A stretch of 64,000 nt of DNA from Ohtaekwangia koreensis (GTDB lineage: Bacteria; Bacteroidota; Bacteroidia; Cytophagales; Cyclobacteriaceae), in assembly GCF_900167975.1 (NCBI RefSeq), contig NZ_FUZU01000005.1, positions 439,001-503,000 on the forward strand. Direction: 5' to 3'. Positions 52,613 to 61,554 of this stretch are shown piece after piece (position 1 is the first letter of the stretch; every line of letters starts with the position of its first letter). The position numbers were made by a program, and so were the translations under genes. Under the pieces are notes generated by a model. The model was not told where the DNA came from, did not search any database, and saw only the letters and a program-made list of their open reading frames with translations.

Positions 52613-55600
52613 ATGAATACACTACATCCCATGAAAGAAGGATTATCCGGAAATATAGCAAAGGCGTTTATTCAGTCGAAGTTGACGATCCTGTTGATGA
52701 TCGGGTTTCTTCTGGTAGGCGGCTATAGCACATTGCTCATTCCGCGTGAAGAAGAACCACAGATTGCTATACCGATGGCTGATATTTTTCTTCGCTATCC
52801 GGGAGCATCGCCTGAGGAAGTAGAAGCCAGAGTATCGCGACCATTGGAGAAAATAATATCCGGTGTGAAAGGGGTGGAATATGTATACTCCACTTCCATG
52901 AAAGGTCAGGCAATGCTCATCGTACAATTCTATGTAGGTGAAGATATAGAGCGCTCGCTGGTAAAGCTATACAACGAACTGATGAAGAATATGGACAAAA
53001 TGCCTCCGGGTGTTGCCATACCCTTGGTAAAAACGCGGGCTATCGATGACGTACCGGTAGTAGGCCTTACGCTGTGGAGTGAAAAATATAGCGACTATGA
53101 ATTGAGGCAGCTTGGTGAGGCCCTTACGAATGAACTTCAGAAAATCCCGGATGTAGCCACTATCAATATACTTGGGGGGCGAAGCCGCCAGATAAATGTG
53201 ATGCTTGATAAAGATAAGATGGCCGGGAGCCATGTTGATCTGTTGTCGATCGGCAATCAGTTGCGTGCAAATAATGCGCAGGCTTCGGACGGAACTATAC
53301 TCCGGCAGGACACTACATTTGCTGTAGAGACCGGTAGTTTTTTACATTCAGCGGATGAGGTGGCGAATCTCATTGTAGGATCCAACCAAGGCAAGCCGGT
53401 ATACCTGAAGCAAGTAGCTTCTATAGAAGATGGCGCAGCGCGTCCGACAAATTATGTAGTATATGGTTACGGACAACATGACGCAGCACTTGCTGCGCGC
53501 TATAGATCTGATTACCCGGCTGTAACATTAGCCATTGCTAAAAAGAAAGGTGCTGACGCGATGAACCTCGCAGAGAGAATTACATCACGTGTAGAGCATT
53601 TGAAAAAGGAATTGATTCCTCAAGATGTCCATATAACTGAAACGCGTAACTATGGCGAAACTGCTTCTGAAAAAGTTTCAGAATTGTTACTCCATTTGTT
53701 TGTAGCCATTGTAGCGGTTACGGTGTTTGTTATGCTTGCCATGGGATGGCGCGGTGGCCTGGTAGTATTCCTGTCGGTGCCGGTAACTTTTGCGCTTACG
53801 TTGTTCAGCTATTACTTTCTGGACTATACATTGAATCGCATTACGCTGTTCGCACTGGTATTTATTACCGGTATAGTAGTGGATGATTCCATTATCATTG
53901 CCGAGAACATGCACCGCCATTTTAAAATGAAGCGATTGCCATTCTTGCAGGCTGCGATCTTTGCAATCAACGAAGTTGGTAATCCTACTATACTGGCTAC
54001 GTTCACGGTAATTGCTGCAGTATTGCCGATGGCTTTCGTCTCCGGTATGATGGGGCCCTATATGAGCCCGATGCCAATCGGTGCCTCTATTGCCATGTTG
54101 TTATCGCTGGTAGTAGCACTAACGCTCACACCTTATCTCGGCTATCTTTTTTTGCGTGGTAAAGATGATCATGAAGAAAAGATTCCGGCTATGGAGGAAT
54201 CGAAGATATACCGGCTTTACAAAGCTTTTATCAACCCGATGCTTGAAACACGGTGGAAGCGTTGGACTTTTATGATGGGAACAATAATTGTATTGCTCGC
54301 ATCCGTATCCTTTTTCTATACCCGGTGGGTGGCAGTAAAGATGCTGCCCTTCGATAACAAGAATGAATTTCAGGTGGTGATCGATATGCCCGAGGGTACA
54401 ACGCTTGAACGTACAGCAGCGGTAGCCCGTGATATAGCGAACTATATATCGCAACAACCATTCGTGAAAAATTACCAGGCGTATATAGGTACTGCGGGGC
54501 CAATCAGCTTTAACGGACTTGTGCGTCACTACGATCTGCGTGCCGGAAATTCTGTAGCAGATATACAGGTAAACCTGATTGATAAAAGAGACCGAAGTAT
54601 ACAGAGTCATGCTATCGTAAAACAAATGCGGCCTGCTATTCAAAAGATAGCTGCACGGTATAGCGCCAATGTAAAATTGGTGGAAGTGCCACCAGGTCCT
54701 CCTGTACTTTCAACGATCGTAGCGGAAATTTATGGGCCGGATTACGATCAGCAGATTCATATAGCGGAGCAAGTAAAAGAGCTTATCTCGAAAACAAATG
54801 GTGTAGTTGATGTCGACTGGATGACGGAAGCCGATCAACCGGAATACAGTGTGGAGGTTGATAAGGAAAAAGCGATGCTCCGTGGCGTTTCTCCAGCGCA
54901 GGTGGTGGCAACTGTTAATGCTGCCTTATCGGATATGCCGGCAGGCATGGTACATGATCCTGTATCGTTCAATCCGGTGAATATTGTATTGCAATTTAAT
55001 GATCGCGATAAATCCAGCGTTCAGGATGTTAAGAATCTGAGAATAACGAATGGACAAGGAGAGTCTGTTGCTATAGGTGATTTGGTAAAGATCAGCAAGG
55101 CCACACGCGCGAAAAGCATATATCGTAAAAATCAGAGACGTGTAGTATATGTGCAGGCCGACCTGGCAGGTGAGTTGGAAAGTCCGTTCTATGCGATGAT
55201 GGAAATATCAGACAAGCTTCATACGGTTACATTACCCACAGGCTATACGTTGCAAGAATCATACAATCAGCAACCGGAGTCAGAAGATAATTTTATGTTG
55301 AAGTGGGATGGCGAATGGCAGATTACCTACGAAGTTTTCCGCGACCTCGGTATAGCCTTCGCAGTAGTTATCATTATGATCTACATGCTTATTGTAGGTT
55401 GGTTTCAGGATTTTAAAGTACCGTTGGTGATGTTGGCTGCTATACCATTATCGCTTATTGGTATTGTGATCGGTCACTGGTTGCTGCATGCATATTTCAC
55501 AGCAACTTCTATGATCGGATTTATAGCATTGGCGGGTGTCATGGTGCGTAACTCGGTATTGCTAATTGATTTTATCAACATACGATTGGAAGAAGGTATA

Positions 55601-55834
55601 CCTCTTAAACAAGCTATTATAGAAGCTGGTGCTGTACGCACAACACCTATTTTACTCACCGCTGGTGCTGTTGTGCTGGGAGCTGTTATTATACTGTTCG
55701 ATCCTATTTTTCAAGGACTCGCTATTTCGCTGATGGGTGGAACGATCACATCAACCTTTTTAACATTGCTGGTGGTTCCCCTTCTATATTATAGAATGAT
55801 GCGCAATAACTCCGGTAAAAATGAAGCGCAATAA
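52613..55834 (+). CDS. RND-family efflux permease
   Basis: Proton-driven inner-membrane pump of 1073 aa with the two-fold AcrB-like repeat and 12 helices. N-terminal TM1 (LTILLMIGFLLVGGYSTLLIP), porter domain, TM2-6, second half with TM8-12. The proton-relay aspartates lie in TM4 (TGIVVDDSIIIAENMHRH). HAE/CzcA-related homology cannot be resolved, and neither can substrate. It follows the adaptor by 24 bp and is followed by a DUF2892 gene. The Crp-type regulator upstream probably responds to the compound exported or to the respiratory state. Confidence 0.94.
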   Translation: MNTLHPMKEGLSGNIAKAFIQSKLTILLMIGFLLVGGYSTLLIPREEEPQIAIPMADIFLRYPGASPEEVEARVSRPLEKIISGVKGVEYVYSTSMKGQAMLIVQFYVGEDIERSLVKLYNELMKNMDKMPPGVAIPLVKTRAIDDVPVVGLTLWSEKYSDYELRQLGEALTNELQKIPDVATINILGGRSRQINVMLDKDKMAGSHVDLLSIGNQLRANNAQASDGTILRQDTTFAVETGSFLHSADEVANLIVGSNQGKPVYLKQVASIEDGAARPTNYVVYGYGQHDAALAARYRSDYPAVTLAIAKKKGADAMNLAERITSRVEHLKKELIPQDVHITETRNYGETASEKVSELLLHLFVAIVAVTVFVMLAMGWRGGLVVFLSVPVTFALTLFSYYFLDYTLNRITLFALVFITGIVVDDSIIIAENMHRHFKMKRLPFLQAAIFAINEVGNPTILATFTVIAAVLPMAFVSGMMGPYMSPMPIGASIAMLLSLVVALTLTPYLGYLFLRGKDDHEEKIPAMEESKIYRLYKAFINPMLETRWKRWTFMMGTIIVLLASVSFFYTRWVAVKMLPFDNKNEFQVVIDMPEGTTLERTAAVARDIANYISQQPFVKNYQAYIGTAGPISFNGLVRHYDLRAGNSVADIQVNLIDKRDRSIQSHAIVKQMRPAIQKIAARYSANVKLVEVPPGPPVLSTIVAEIYGPDYDQQIHIAEQVKELISKTNGVVDVDWMTEADQPEYSVEVDKEKAMLRGVSPAQVVATVNAALSDMPAGMVHDPVSFNPVNIVLQFNDRDKSSVQDVKNLRITNGQGESVAIGDLVKISKATRAKSIYRKNQRRVVYVQADLAGELESPFYAMMEISDKLHTVTLPTGYTLQESYNQQPESEDNFMLKWDGEWQITYEVFRDLGIAFAVVIIMIYMLIVGWFQDFKVPLVMLAAIPLSLIGIVIGHWLLHAYFTATSMIGFIALAGVMVRNSVLLIDFINIRLEEGIPLKQAIIEAGAVRTTPILLTAGAVVLGAVIILFDPIFQGLAISLMGGTITSTFLTLLVVPLLYYRMMRNNSGKNEAQ

Positions 55835-55886
55835 ATATAGATAGGAGCATCATTACTAAAAAAAATAGACACTGAAATCCAAATAT

Positions 55887-56084
55887 ATGAAAGAAAGAAT
55901 TGTAAGAGCTGTTGCCGGCACACTGGTGTTGGTAAGTATTACGCTGGCCTATTTTGTAAATAATTACTGGCTGGCACTCGCAGTATTTGTCGGGTTGAAC
56001 CTGCTGCAATCATCCGTTACTAAATTTTGTCCACTGGAAATAATATTGGAGAAAGCCGGAGTAGGAAAGAAAAAAGTCTTGTAG
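55887..56084 (+). CDS. DUF2892 small inner-membrane protein
   Basis: A 65-aa protein of the DUF2892 (YgaP transmembrane domain) type: KERIVRAVAGTLVLVSITLAYFVNN, then WLALAVFVGLNLLQSSVT, and the conserved KFCPLEIILEKAGV at the end of the second helix. It has two helices and a Cys in FCPLE. YgaP couples this domain to a rhodanese in sulfur chemistry, but no rhodanese is here. It follows the RND gene by 52 bp, so it belongs to the operon in all likelihood. Confidence 0.85.
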   Translation: MKERIVRAVAGTLVLVSITLAYFVNNYWLALAVFVGLNLLQSSVTKFCPLEIILEKAGVGKKKVL

Positions 56085-56186
56085 ACAGATGTTTGTAATT
56101 ACATCGAAGTATATCCTGACTTTTTCTATGTCCTGATTTTGTCTTGCCTGATCAGCAATCCCTATTGTTGTTATATTGCGTCTTCA

Positions 56187-58166
56187 ATGACTTCGCACGA
56201 ACAACTTCAAAAAACTTTCGAGCTTATTAAACTCGAACGACAAGCCGATCTGGATTACTATCGACAGAAAGTTTTGCTGCGCTCTATACATGAGCGTACC
56301 AAAGAAGGTACTACCTGGTATCCACTTCGTTTCAACAGAGACTATATCGGTACGGGTGAGCGGTTGATTATAGAAGTAGAACGTACAAATAATCTGGAGC
56401 AGCCGCATGCATTTCAAAGTGGAAAATCGGTGAGCGTGTTTTCAAATGCATCCGGTAAACCAGAGAAAGAACATGTGAATGGCGTGGTAAACTATGTACG
56501 CGACAACATCATGTCCATCACACTAAACAGTGATGATCTTCCCGATTGGCTTGAGGATGGTTTACTGGGAGTCGATGTCATGTTCGATGAAATGTCGTAT
56601 CGTGAAATGGAATTCGCGCTGAAGGAAGTCATGAAAGCAGAGGACAATCGTGTCGCTGTACTGCGGGAGATTTTGCTAGGTGAGGAGGCAAGTCTCAGAC
56701 TCAAAGCCGAAAGCGAAAAACATAACGTTGAGAAAGAAAAATCGAAAGATGAAAATATAGCAGAGGTCCCGGCTGTCGCGTCCTTGTTAAATGTTAGTCA
56801 GCAAGATGCGTTAACAAAAGTATTGGAGACGGCAGATGTGGCATTTATACATGGTCCTCCCGGAACAGGCAAGACCACTACGATTGTGCAGGCCATCATA
56901 GCAACCGTGAAGGCAGAGAAACAAGTTTTGGTTTGTGCGCCCAGTAACGCAGCCGTTGATTTGTTAGCCGATAAATTATCGGAGCAGGGAATGAATGTAT
57001 TGCGTATCGGTCACCCTGCCCGCGTAACGGAACAATCGCTGAGCAAAACAATGGATGCACGCATTGCCAGTCACAGTAATTATCCGGAACTGCGCGAGAT
57101 CAGAAAACGTATGGAACAACTGCGTGGCCAGGCGCACAAGTTTAAACGGAACTTTGGATTTCATGAACGCGAACAACGCAAGCTGCTGAAACAGGAGGTA
57201 AAAATTCTGAAAGGCGATGCGGATATGTTGGAGTTCTATATCATTAATGACTTGTTGCAAAACAGTGATGTAATCTGTTCTACGCTGGTGGGTTCTTCAC
57301 ATCCAACGTTGCGTGGTAAAAGATTCAAGACTGTATTTATAGATGAAGCGGGACAGGCACTTGAACCTGCTTGCTGGATTCCTATACTTCGATCGGAGCG
57401 TATCATATTCGCGGGCGATCATCTGCAACTTCCGCCTACAATAAAATCAAACGAAGCGGCACGACTCGGGTTATCGAAAACGCTTTTTGAAAAGGGAATT
57501 GAAAAGCATCCCAATCAATCTTCAATGTTGCAGGTGCAATACCGTATGCATGAAGACATCATGAAATTTTCTTCGAAGTATTTCTATAATGATGAGCTTG
57601 TAGCGCATGATTCTGTGAAGAAAGAATTACTGCGGCCGAATCAACCACCGGTAGAGTATATAGATACTGCTGGTGCAGGGTATATAGAAGGACAGGATAA
57701 AGAAACACTCAGTCGTTTCAATCACGAAGAAGCGCAGATGTTGATCCGCCAGGTGGAAAAGCTCGTAGAAGAGATTGGTGTTGAAGAATGGCTGCAGCAG
57801 CGGATTACCATGGCGATTATCACACCGTATCGTGCCCAGGTAGACTATATATTGAAGCTCGCAGAAGCTTCGCCTGTTATAGAGCCACTTCATGGTTTAA
57901 TATCGATCAACACAGTGGATGCTTTTCAGGGACAAGAGCGTGATGTTATCGCCATCAGTTTTGTTCGCAGCAATGATAAAGGTGAAGTCGGGTTTCTAAA
58001 TGACATCCGCAGAACCAATGTTGCCATGACGCGCGCAAAGAAAAAACTGATCATGATCGGAGACTCTGCTACACTTGGCGCACATCCTTTTTATCTGGAA
58101 TTAATCGACTATGTTCAACAAAAAGAATTTTACAAAAGTGTATTTGAACTTATGAGTGGTGATTGA
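56187..58166 (+). CDS. UPF1/SMUBP2-like SF1B DNA/RNA helicase
   Basis: A 659-aa helicase of the IGHMBP2/UPF1-like type. ATG 56187 (MTSHEQLQKTFELIKLERQADL) is the natural start; the 16 residues upstream are cysteine-rich noise. Motifs: Walker A HGPPGTGKTTTIVQA, APSNAAVD, motif II IDEAGQA, GDHLQLPPT, QYRMHEDI, VDAFQGQERDVI, and NVAMTRAKKKLIMIGD. The N-terminal about 190 residues (acidic/basic beta-rich) resemble the UPF1-type accessory region. It precedes a uracil-DNA glycosylase gene by 99 bp. Confidence 0.92.
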   Translation: MTSHEQLQKTFELIKLERQADLDYYRQKVLLRSIHERTKEGTTWYPLRFNRDYIGTGERLIIEVERTNNLEQPHAFQSGKSVSVFSNASGKPEKEHVNGVVNYVRDNIMSITLNSDDLPDWLEDGLLGVDVMFDEMSYREMEFALKEVMKAEDNRVAVLREILLGEEASLRLKAESEKHNVEKEKSKDENIAEVPAVASLLNVSQQDALTKVLETADVAFIHGPPGTGKTTTIVQAIIATVKAEKQVLVCAPSNAAVDLLADKLSEQGMNVLRIGHPARVTEQSLSKTMDARIASHSNYPELREIRKRMEQLRGQAHKFKRNFGFHEREQRKLLKQEVKILKGDADMLEFYIINDLLQNSDVICSTLVGSSHPTLRGKRFKTVFIDEAGQALEPACWIPILRSERIIFAGDHLQLPPTIKSNEAARLGLSKTLFEKGIEKHPNQSSMLQVQYRMHEDIMKFSSKYFYNDELVAHDSVKKELLRPNQPPVEYIDTAGAGYIEGQDKETLSRFNHEEAQMLIRQVEKLVEEIGVEEWLQQRITMAIITPYRAQVDYILKLAEASPVIEPLHGLISINTVDAFQGQERDVIAISFVRSNDKGEVGFLNDIRRTNVAMTRAKKKLIMIGDSATLGAHPFYLELIDYVQQKEFYKSVFELMSGD

Positions 58167-58214
58167 TTTTTTTATCCTGCAGATTTTCGTGTCTTTTTAG
58201 TGCATTGATCCGCG

Positions 58215-58231
58215 TCTGCGAAATCTGAGGG
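58215..58231. repeat. Second copy of the TCTGCGAA-type intergenic word
   Basis: TCTGCGAAATCTGAGGG matches 19511-19527 at 15 of 17 positions and is part of a second imperfect dyad, CAGATTT (58180-58186) with AAATCTG (58221-58227). Both copies lie just after gene ends, suggesting a degenerate dispersed repeat. Confidence 0.45.
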
Positions 58232-58265
58232 TACATAACACATAACGACTTAGTATATATAGTAT

Positions 58266-58928
58266 ATGTCCAATGCCAGCAAGATCCTGAAGTTTTATCA
58301 ATCTCTTTCGATCCAGGCAAAATTGCCGGAAGGAGTGGAAGTAATGAATCCGTATCAGGATAAAACTGCATTTAAACTTAGCAAGCAATTCTACGAAAAG
58401 TTCTATGGCGATAACGATCCGCGCACACTGATCTTTGGTATCAACCCCGGACGGTTTGGTGGGGGAATCACAGGTGTGCCTTTTACCGATCCGGTGAAAC
58501 TTGAAAAGATTGGTATACCCAATGATCTTACAAAGAAAGTAGAACTCTCTGCCAACTATATATATGCCATGATAGAAGCCTATGGTGGCCCGCAAAAGTT
58601 CTATCACCAATTCTATATTACGGCGTTAAGTCCATTAGGGTTTGTAAAAGATGGAAAGAACCTGAACTACTACGATATTAAAGAACTCCAACAAGCAGTC
58701 GAGCCCTTCATGTTGCAATGCATCCGCGAGCAACTTGACTTTGGCGTTAACTGCGCGCGATGCTATTGTCTGGGTGAAGGAAAGAATTTCGATTATCTAT
58801 CAGCAATTAATAAGAGGTATAATTTCTTCGGTGAAGTTATACCGTTGTCTCATCCGCGATTCATCATGCAATACAAACGCAAGAGTGTCGATGTATATAT
58901 TCAGGATTATCTCCGGAAGTTAACCTGA
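58266..58928 (+). CDS. SMUG-type uracil-DNA glycosylase family protein (DUF4918)
   Basis: A 220-aa base-excision glycosylase homologue. Motif A, GINPGRFGGGITGVPFTDP (about residues 58-76), matches the GMNPGPFGMxQTGVPFG of SMUG1. The C-terminal motif is PLSHPRFIMQYKRK (about 195-208), the HPSPxN-type loop. The Asn of GINPG is the water-positioning residue in SMUG. Predicted activity on uracil or oxidised pyrimidines; unproved for this subgroup. It follows the helicase and is on the same strand. Confidence 0.85.
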   Translation: MSNASKILKFYQSLSIQAKLPEGVEVMNPYQDKTAFKLSKQFYEKFYGDNDPRTLIFGINPGRFGGGITGVPFTDPVKLEKIGIPNDLTKKVELSANYIYAMIEAYGGPQKFYHQFYITALSPLGFVKDGKNLNYYDIKELQQAVEPFMLQCIREQLDFGVNCARCYCLGEGKNFDYLSAINKRYNFFGEVIPLSHPRFIMQYKRKSVDVYIQDYLRKLT

Positions 58929-58972
58929 ACCGTTAAACGTTGTTGGTGCTCCGGCTGACTTATCACATTAAT

Positions 58973-59015
58973 GATCCGACCGGATACGGACACTTGCGTG
59001 CGGATCTGACCGGAT
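58973..59015. promoter_or_regulatory. 30-bp-phased GATCYGACCGGAT direct repeats
   Basis: GATCCGACCGGAT (58973-58985) and GATCTGACCGGAT (59003-59015) repeat at 30-bp spacing, almost three helical turns. The first contains a perfect dyad ATCCG-AC-CGGAT; the second has one change. They lie 116 bp before the start of the permease pair, so they may be paired operator sites. Confidence 0.5.
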
Positions 59016-59130
59016 TCCGAATGCGAAAATCCTGTTAAATCACCCGAAAAGCGCGATTTCTTTAATGGCACTGATGTTGAAAAGCTTGCTGCCGGAGCGT
59101 TTATCAACCCATTTTTTGAACCCAATTTGT

Positions 59131-61488
59131 ATGCTTAAGAACTATCTGAAAACTTCTTTTCGAAACCTGCTTCGGTATAAAAGCTATACTTTCATCAATG
59201 TTTTCGGACTTACGATCGGGATGGCAACCAGTATATTTATTTTTTTGTGGGCTGCCGATGAGATGAGCTATGACCAGTTTCATGCAAAGAGGGATCGGAT
59301 CTATAGGGTGATGAGTAACTTCAAGTACTCTAACGGAACGATAGAAACCGGATGGGCGACACCGCTTAAGCTTGCAGATGTAATGCAGGCACAAGTTCCC
59401 GAGATTGATCAGACCATGCGCATGAGTTGGGACACCGGTATGCTTTTTAAGTATGGTGATAAATCTTTGGACGAATCGGGCTTCTATGCAGACTCCACCA
59501 TTTTTTCAATCTTTAGTTTCCCCATTGTAAAGGGCAATAGAGAGAATCCACTTCCTGATATTAAATCCGTTGCTGTTTCGGAAAAGCTTGCACATAAATT
59601 TTTTGGTGATGAAGATCCTATAGGCAAAGTCTTTCGTGTAAACCAGCAATATGACCTTACGGTAACTGCAGTGTTTGCAGATATACCTCAGCCCTCTTCT
59701 TTACGCTTTGATTATATATTGCCTTACCAGATTTGGGTAAATGAAAATAAGTCGGCAGAGAACTGGGGCAACAATGGTATGCAGACTTTTGCATCGCTAA
59801 AATCGGGAGCAGACCTGGAAGCGGCCAATACAAAGATCAAGAATCTTGTAACGGACAACTGCAAGGACTGTATCAATAATCCTTTTTTGTTTCCATATCG
59901 AAAGCTTAGACTATATCATGACTTTGAGAATGGCGTGAGTGTAGGCGGCCGCATCGAGTATGTACTGGCGTTTAGTGGTGTAGCGATAATTATCCTGATT
60001 ATTGCCTGTATAAATTTCATGAATTTGGCAACAGCACGGTCGGCAACACGTAGCCGTGAAGTTGGCGTGCGCAAAGCTATAGGAGCTCAGCGTTCTTCAC
60101 TCATTGTCCAGTTTATAGGCGAGTCTTTATTGTTGTCATTTATAGCTTTGCTACTCGCGCTTACAATCGTAGAAGTAATGCTCCCATTTTTTAATGCGCT
60201 AACGAACAAAAGCATCCGCCCGGATTTCACCGACCCGTTATTTGTATCCGGGTTCCTGATCATTACACTTTTCAGTGGCGTGTTAGCGGGTAGTTATCCT
60301 GCGTTGTTCCTGTCATCCTTTAAACCGGCAACTGTATTGAAGGGAAACGCGCAATCATCGCTTACTGGTGGCGGCTTACGCAGAACGCTGGTGGTGGCTC
60401 AATTTATAGCTTCCATTGTTTTAGTTGTAGGAAGTATAGTGGTATATAATCAAATCACATTTATTCGTAACAAGCATCTTGGTTTTGATAAGGAAAATGT
60501 GGTGATGTTAATCAAGCATGACGGCACTTCTAAAAATTATGCTGCTTTTAAAAACGATCTGCTGCAATTGCAGGGAATTAAAAGTGTATCGGTATCAGGA
60601 CAGAATCCATTTGCCATTAACAATACTACTACTGACCCGGTATGGCCGGGCAAGCCTTCTGATGAGATTGTATCGTTTAAAGTTATTACGTGCGATCAGG
60701 ACTTTATTCCTACCATGGGCATGGAAGTAGTGGCCGGACGAAATTTTGTAGATATGAACAAACAGGATACTGCCAACTATATTATCAATGAAAAGGCAAT
60801 GGCAGTGATGGGCCTGGATCGTGATAATGTTATAGGCACCGACCTGGATATGTGGAATGGTAAAGGAAAAATCATTGGACTGATACATGATTTTAATAAT
60901 GGTAATCTGAAAGAAAATATAATGCCGTTGGTATTTGTATACCAACCTGAAAATACGTGGCGGTTTTTTATAAAAATAGAAGGCGATGCAAAAGCTGCTC
61001 TTGCCTCCATTGAAAAAATACAACACAAGTATGATCCTGATTATCCATTCGCTTATTCGTTTCTGAATGAAGAGTATGATCAGGAGTATAGAAATGAGGA
61101 CATGATTGGAAAGTTGTCGCTAAGCTTTACGCTGGTGGCTATCATGATTTCATGTCTCGGATTATTTGGTCTCGCTTCGTTTACTGCAGAGCGAAGAATG
61201 AAAGAGATCGGTGTAAGAAAAGTACTGGGTGCTTCAGTAATCAATCTTATCTATTTACTCTGCAGCGATTTCACAAAGCTTATTCTTCTAGCCTTGCTGG
61301 TTGCTTTACCGGCAGCATGGTATCTGGCAAATGAATACCTCGGCGGGTATACATTTCATGCAGAACTGAGCGTATGGATCTTTATACTTCCATCCATTGG
61401 TATACTGTTGATCACATTGCTTACCGTGGGCTATCAGTCTGCGCGTGCAGCAATGAACAACCCTGTAAATTCTTTACGGAGTGAGTAG
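59131..61488 (+). CDS. MacB/FtsX-type ABC permease without its own ATPase (pair 2, first gene)
   Basis: A 785-aa permease; ATG 59131 (MLKNYLKTSFRNLLRYKSYTF) is chosen over an ATG 66 nt upstream, because it gives the family start. Anchor helix about 20-40, periplasmic domain, FtsX-like block (VAIIILIIACINFMNLATARSATRSREVGVRKAIGAQ) and the last block (LVAIMISCLGLFGLASFTAERRMKEIGVRKVLGA). It ends NPVNSLRSE. Same layout as pair 1, but on the plus strand and with a different upstream repeat. No ATPase beside it. Confidence 0.91.
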   Translation: MLKNYLKTSFRNLLRYKSYTFINVFGLTIGMATSIFIFLWAADEMSYDQFHAKRDRIYRVMSNFKYSNGTIETGWATPLKLADVMQAQVPEIDQTMRMSWDTGMLFKYGDKSLDESGFYADSTIFSIFSFPIVKGNRENPLPDIKSVAVSEKLAHKFFGDEDPIGKVFRVNQQYDLTVTAVFADIPQPSSLRFDYILPYQIWVNENKSAENWGNNGMQTFASLKSGADLEAANTKIKNLVTDNCKDCINNPFLFPYRKLRLYHDFENGVSVGGRIEYVLAFSGVAIIILIIACINFMNLATARSATRSREVGVRKAIGAQRSSLIVQFIGESLLLSFIALLLALTIVEVMLPFFNALTNKSIRPDFTDPLFVSGFLIITLFSGVLAGSYPALFLSSFKPATVLKGNAQSSLTGGGLRRTLVVAQFIASIVLVVGSIVVYNQITFIRNKHLGFDKENVVMLIKHDGTSKNYAAFKNDLLQLQGIKSVSVSGQNPFAINNTTTDPVWPGKPSDEIVSFKVITCDQDFIPTMGMEVVAGRNFVDMNKQDTANYIINEKAMAVMGLDRDNVIGTDLDMWNGKGKIIGLIHDFNNGNLKENIMPLVFVYQPENTWRFFIKIEGDAKAALASIEKIQHKYDPDYPFAYSFLNEEYDQEYRNEDMIGKLSLSFTLVAIMISCLGLFGLASFTAERRMKEIGVRKVLGASVINLIYLLCSDFTKLILLALLVALPAAWYLANEYLGGYTFHAELSVWIFILPSIGILLITLLTVGYQSARAAMNNPVNSLRSE

Positions 61489-61554
61489 GCAGATTCATAT
61501 ATAGTATATTTCAAATCCGGATTAATAAAGGAATTACAATAACCTCTACGATAT

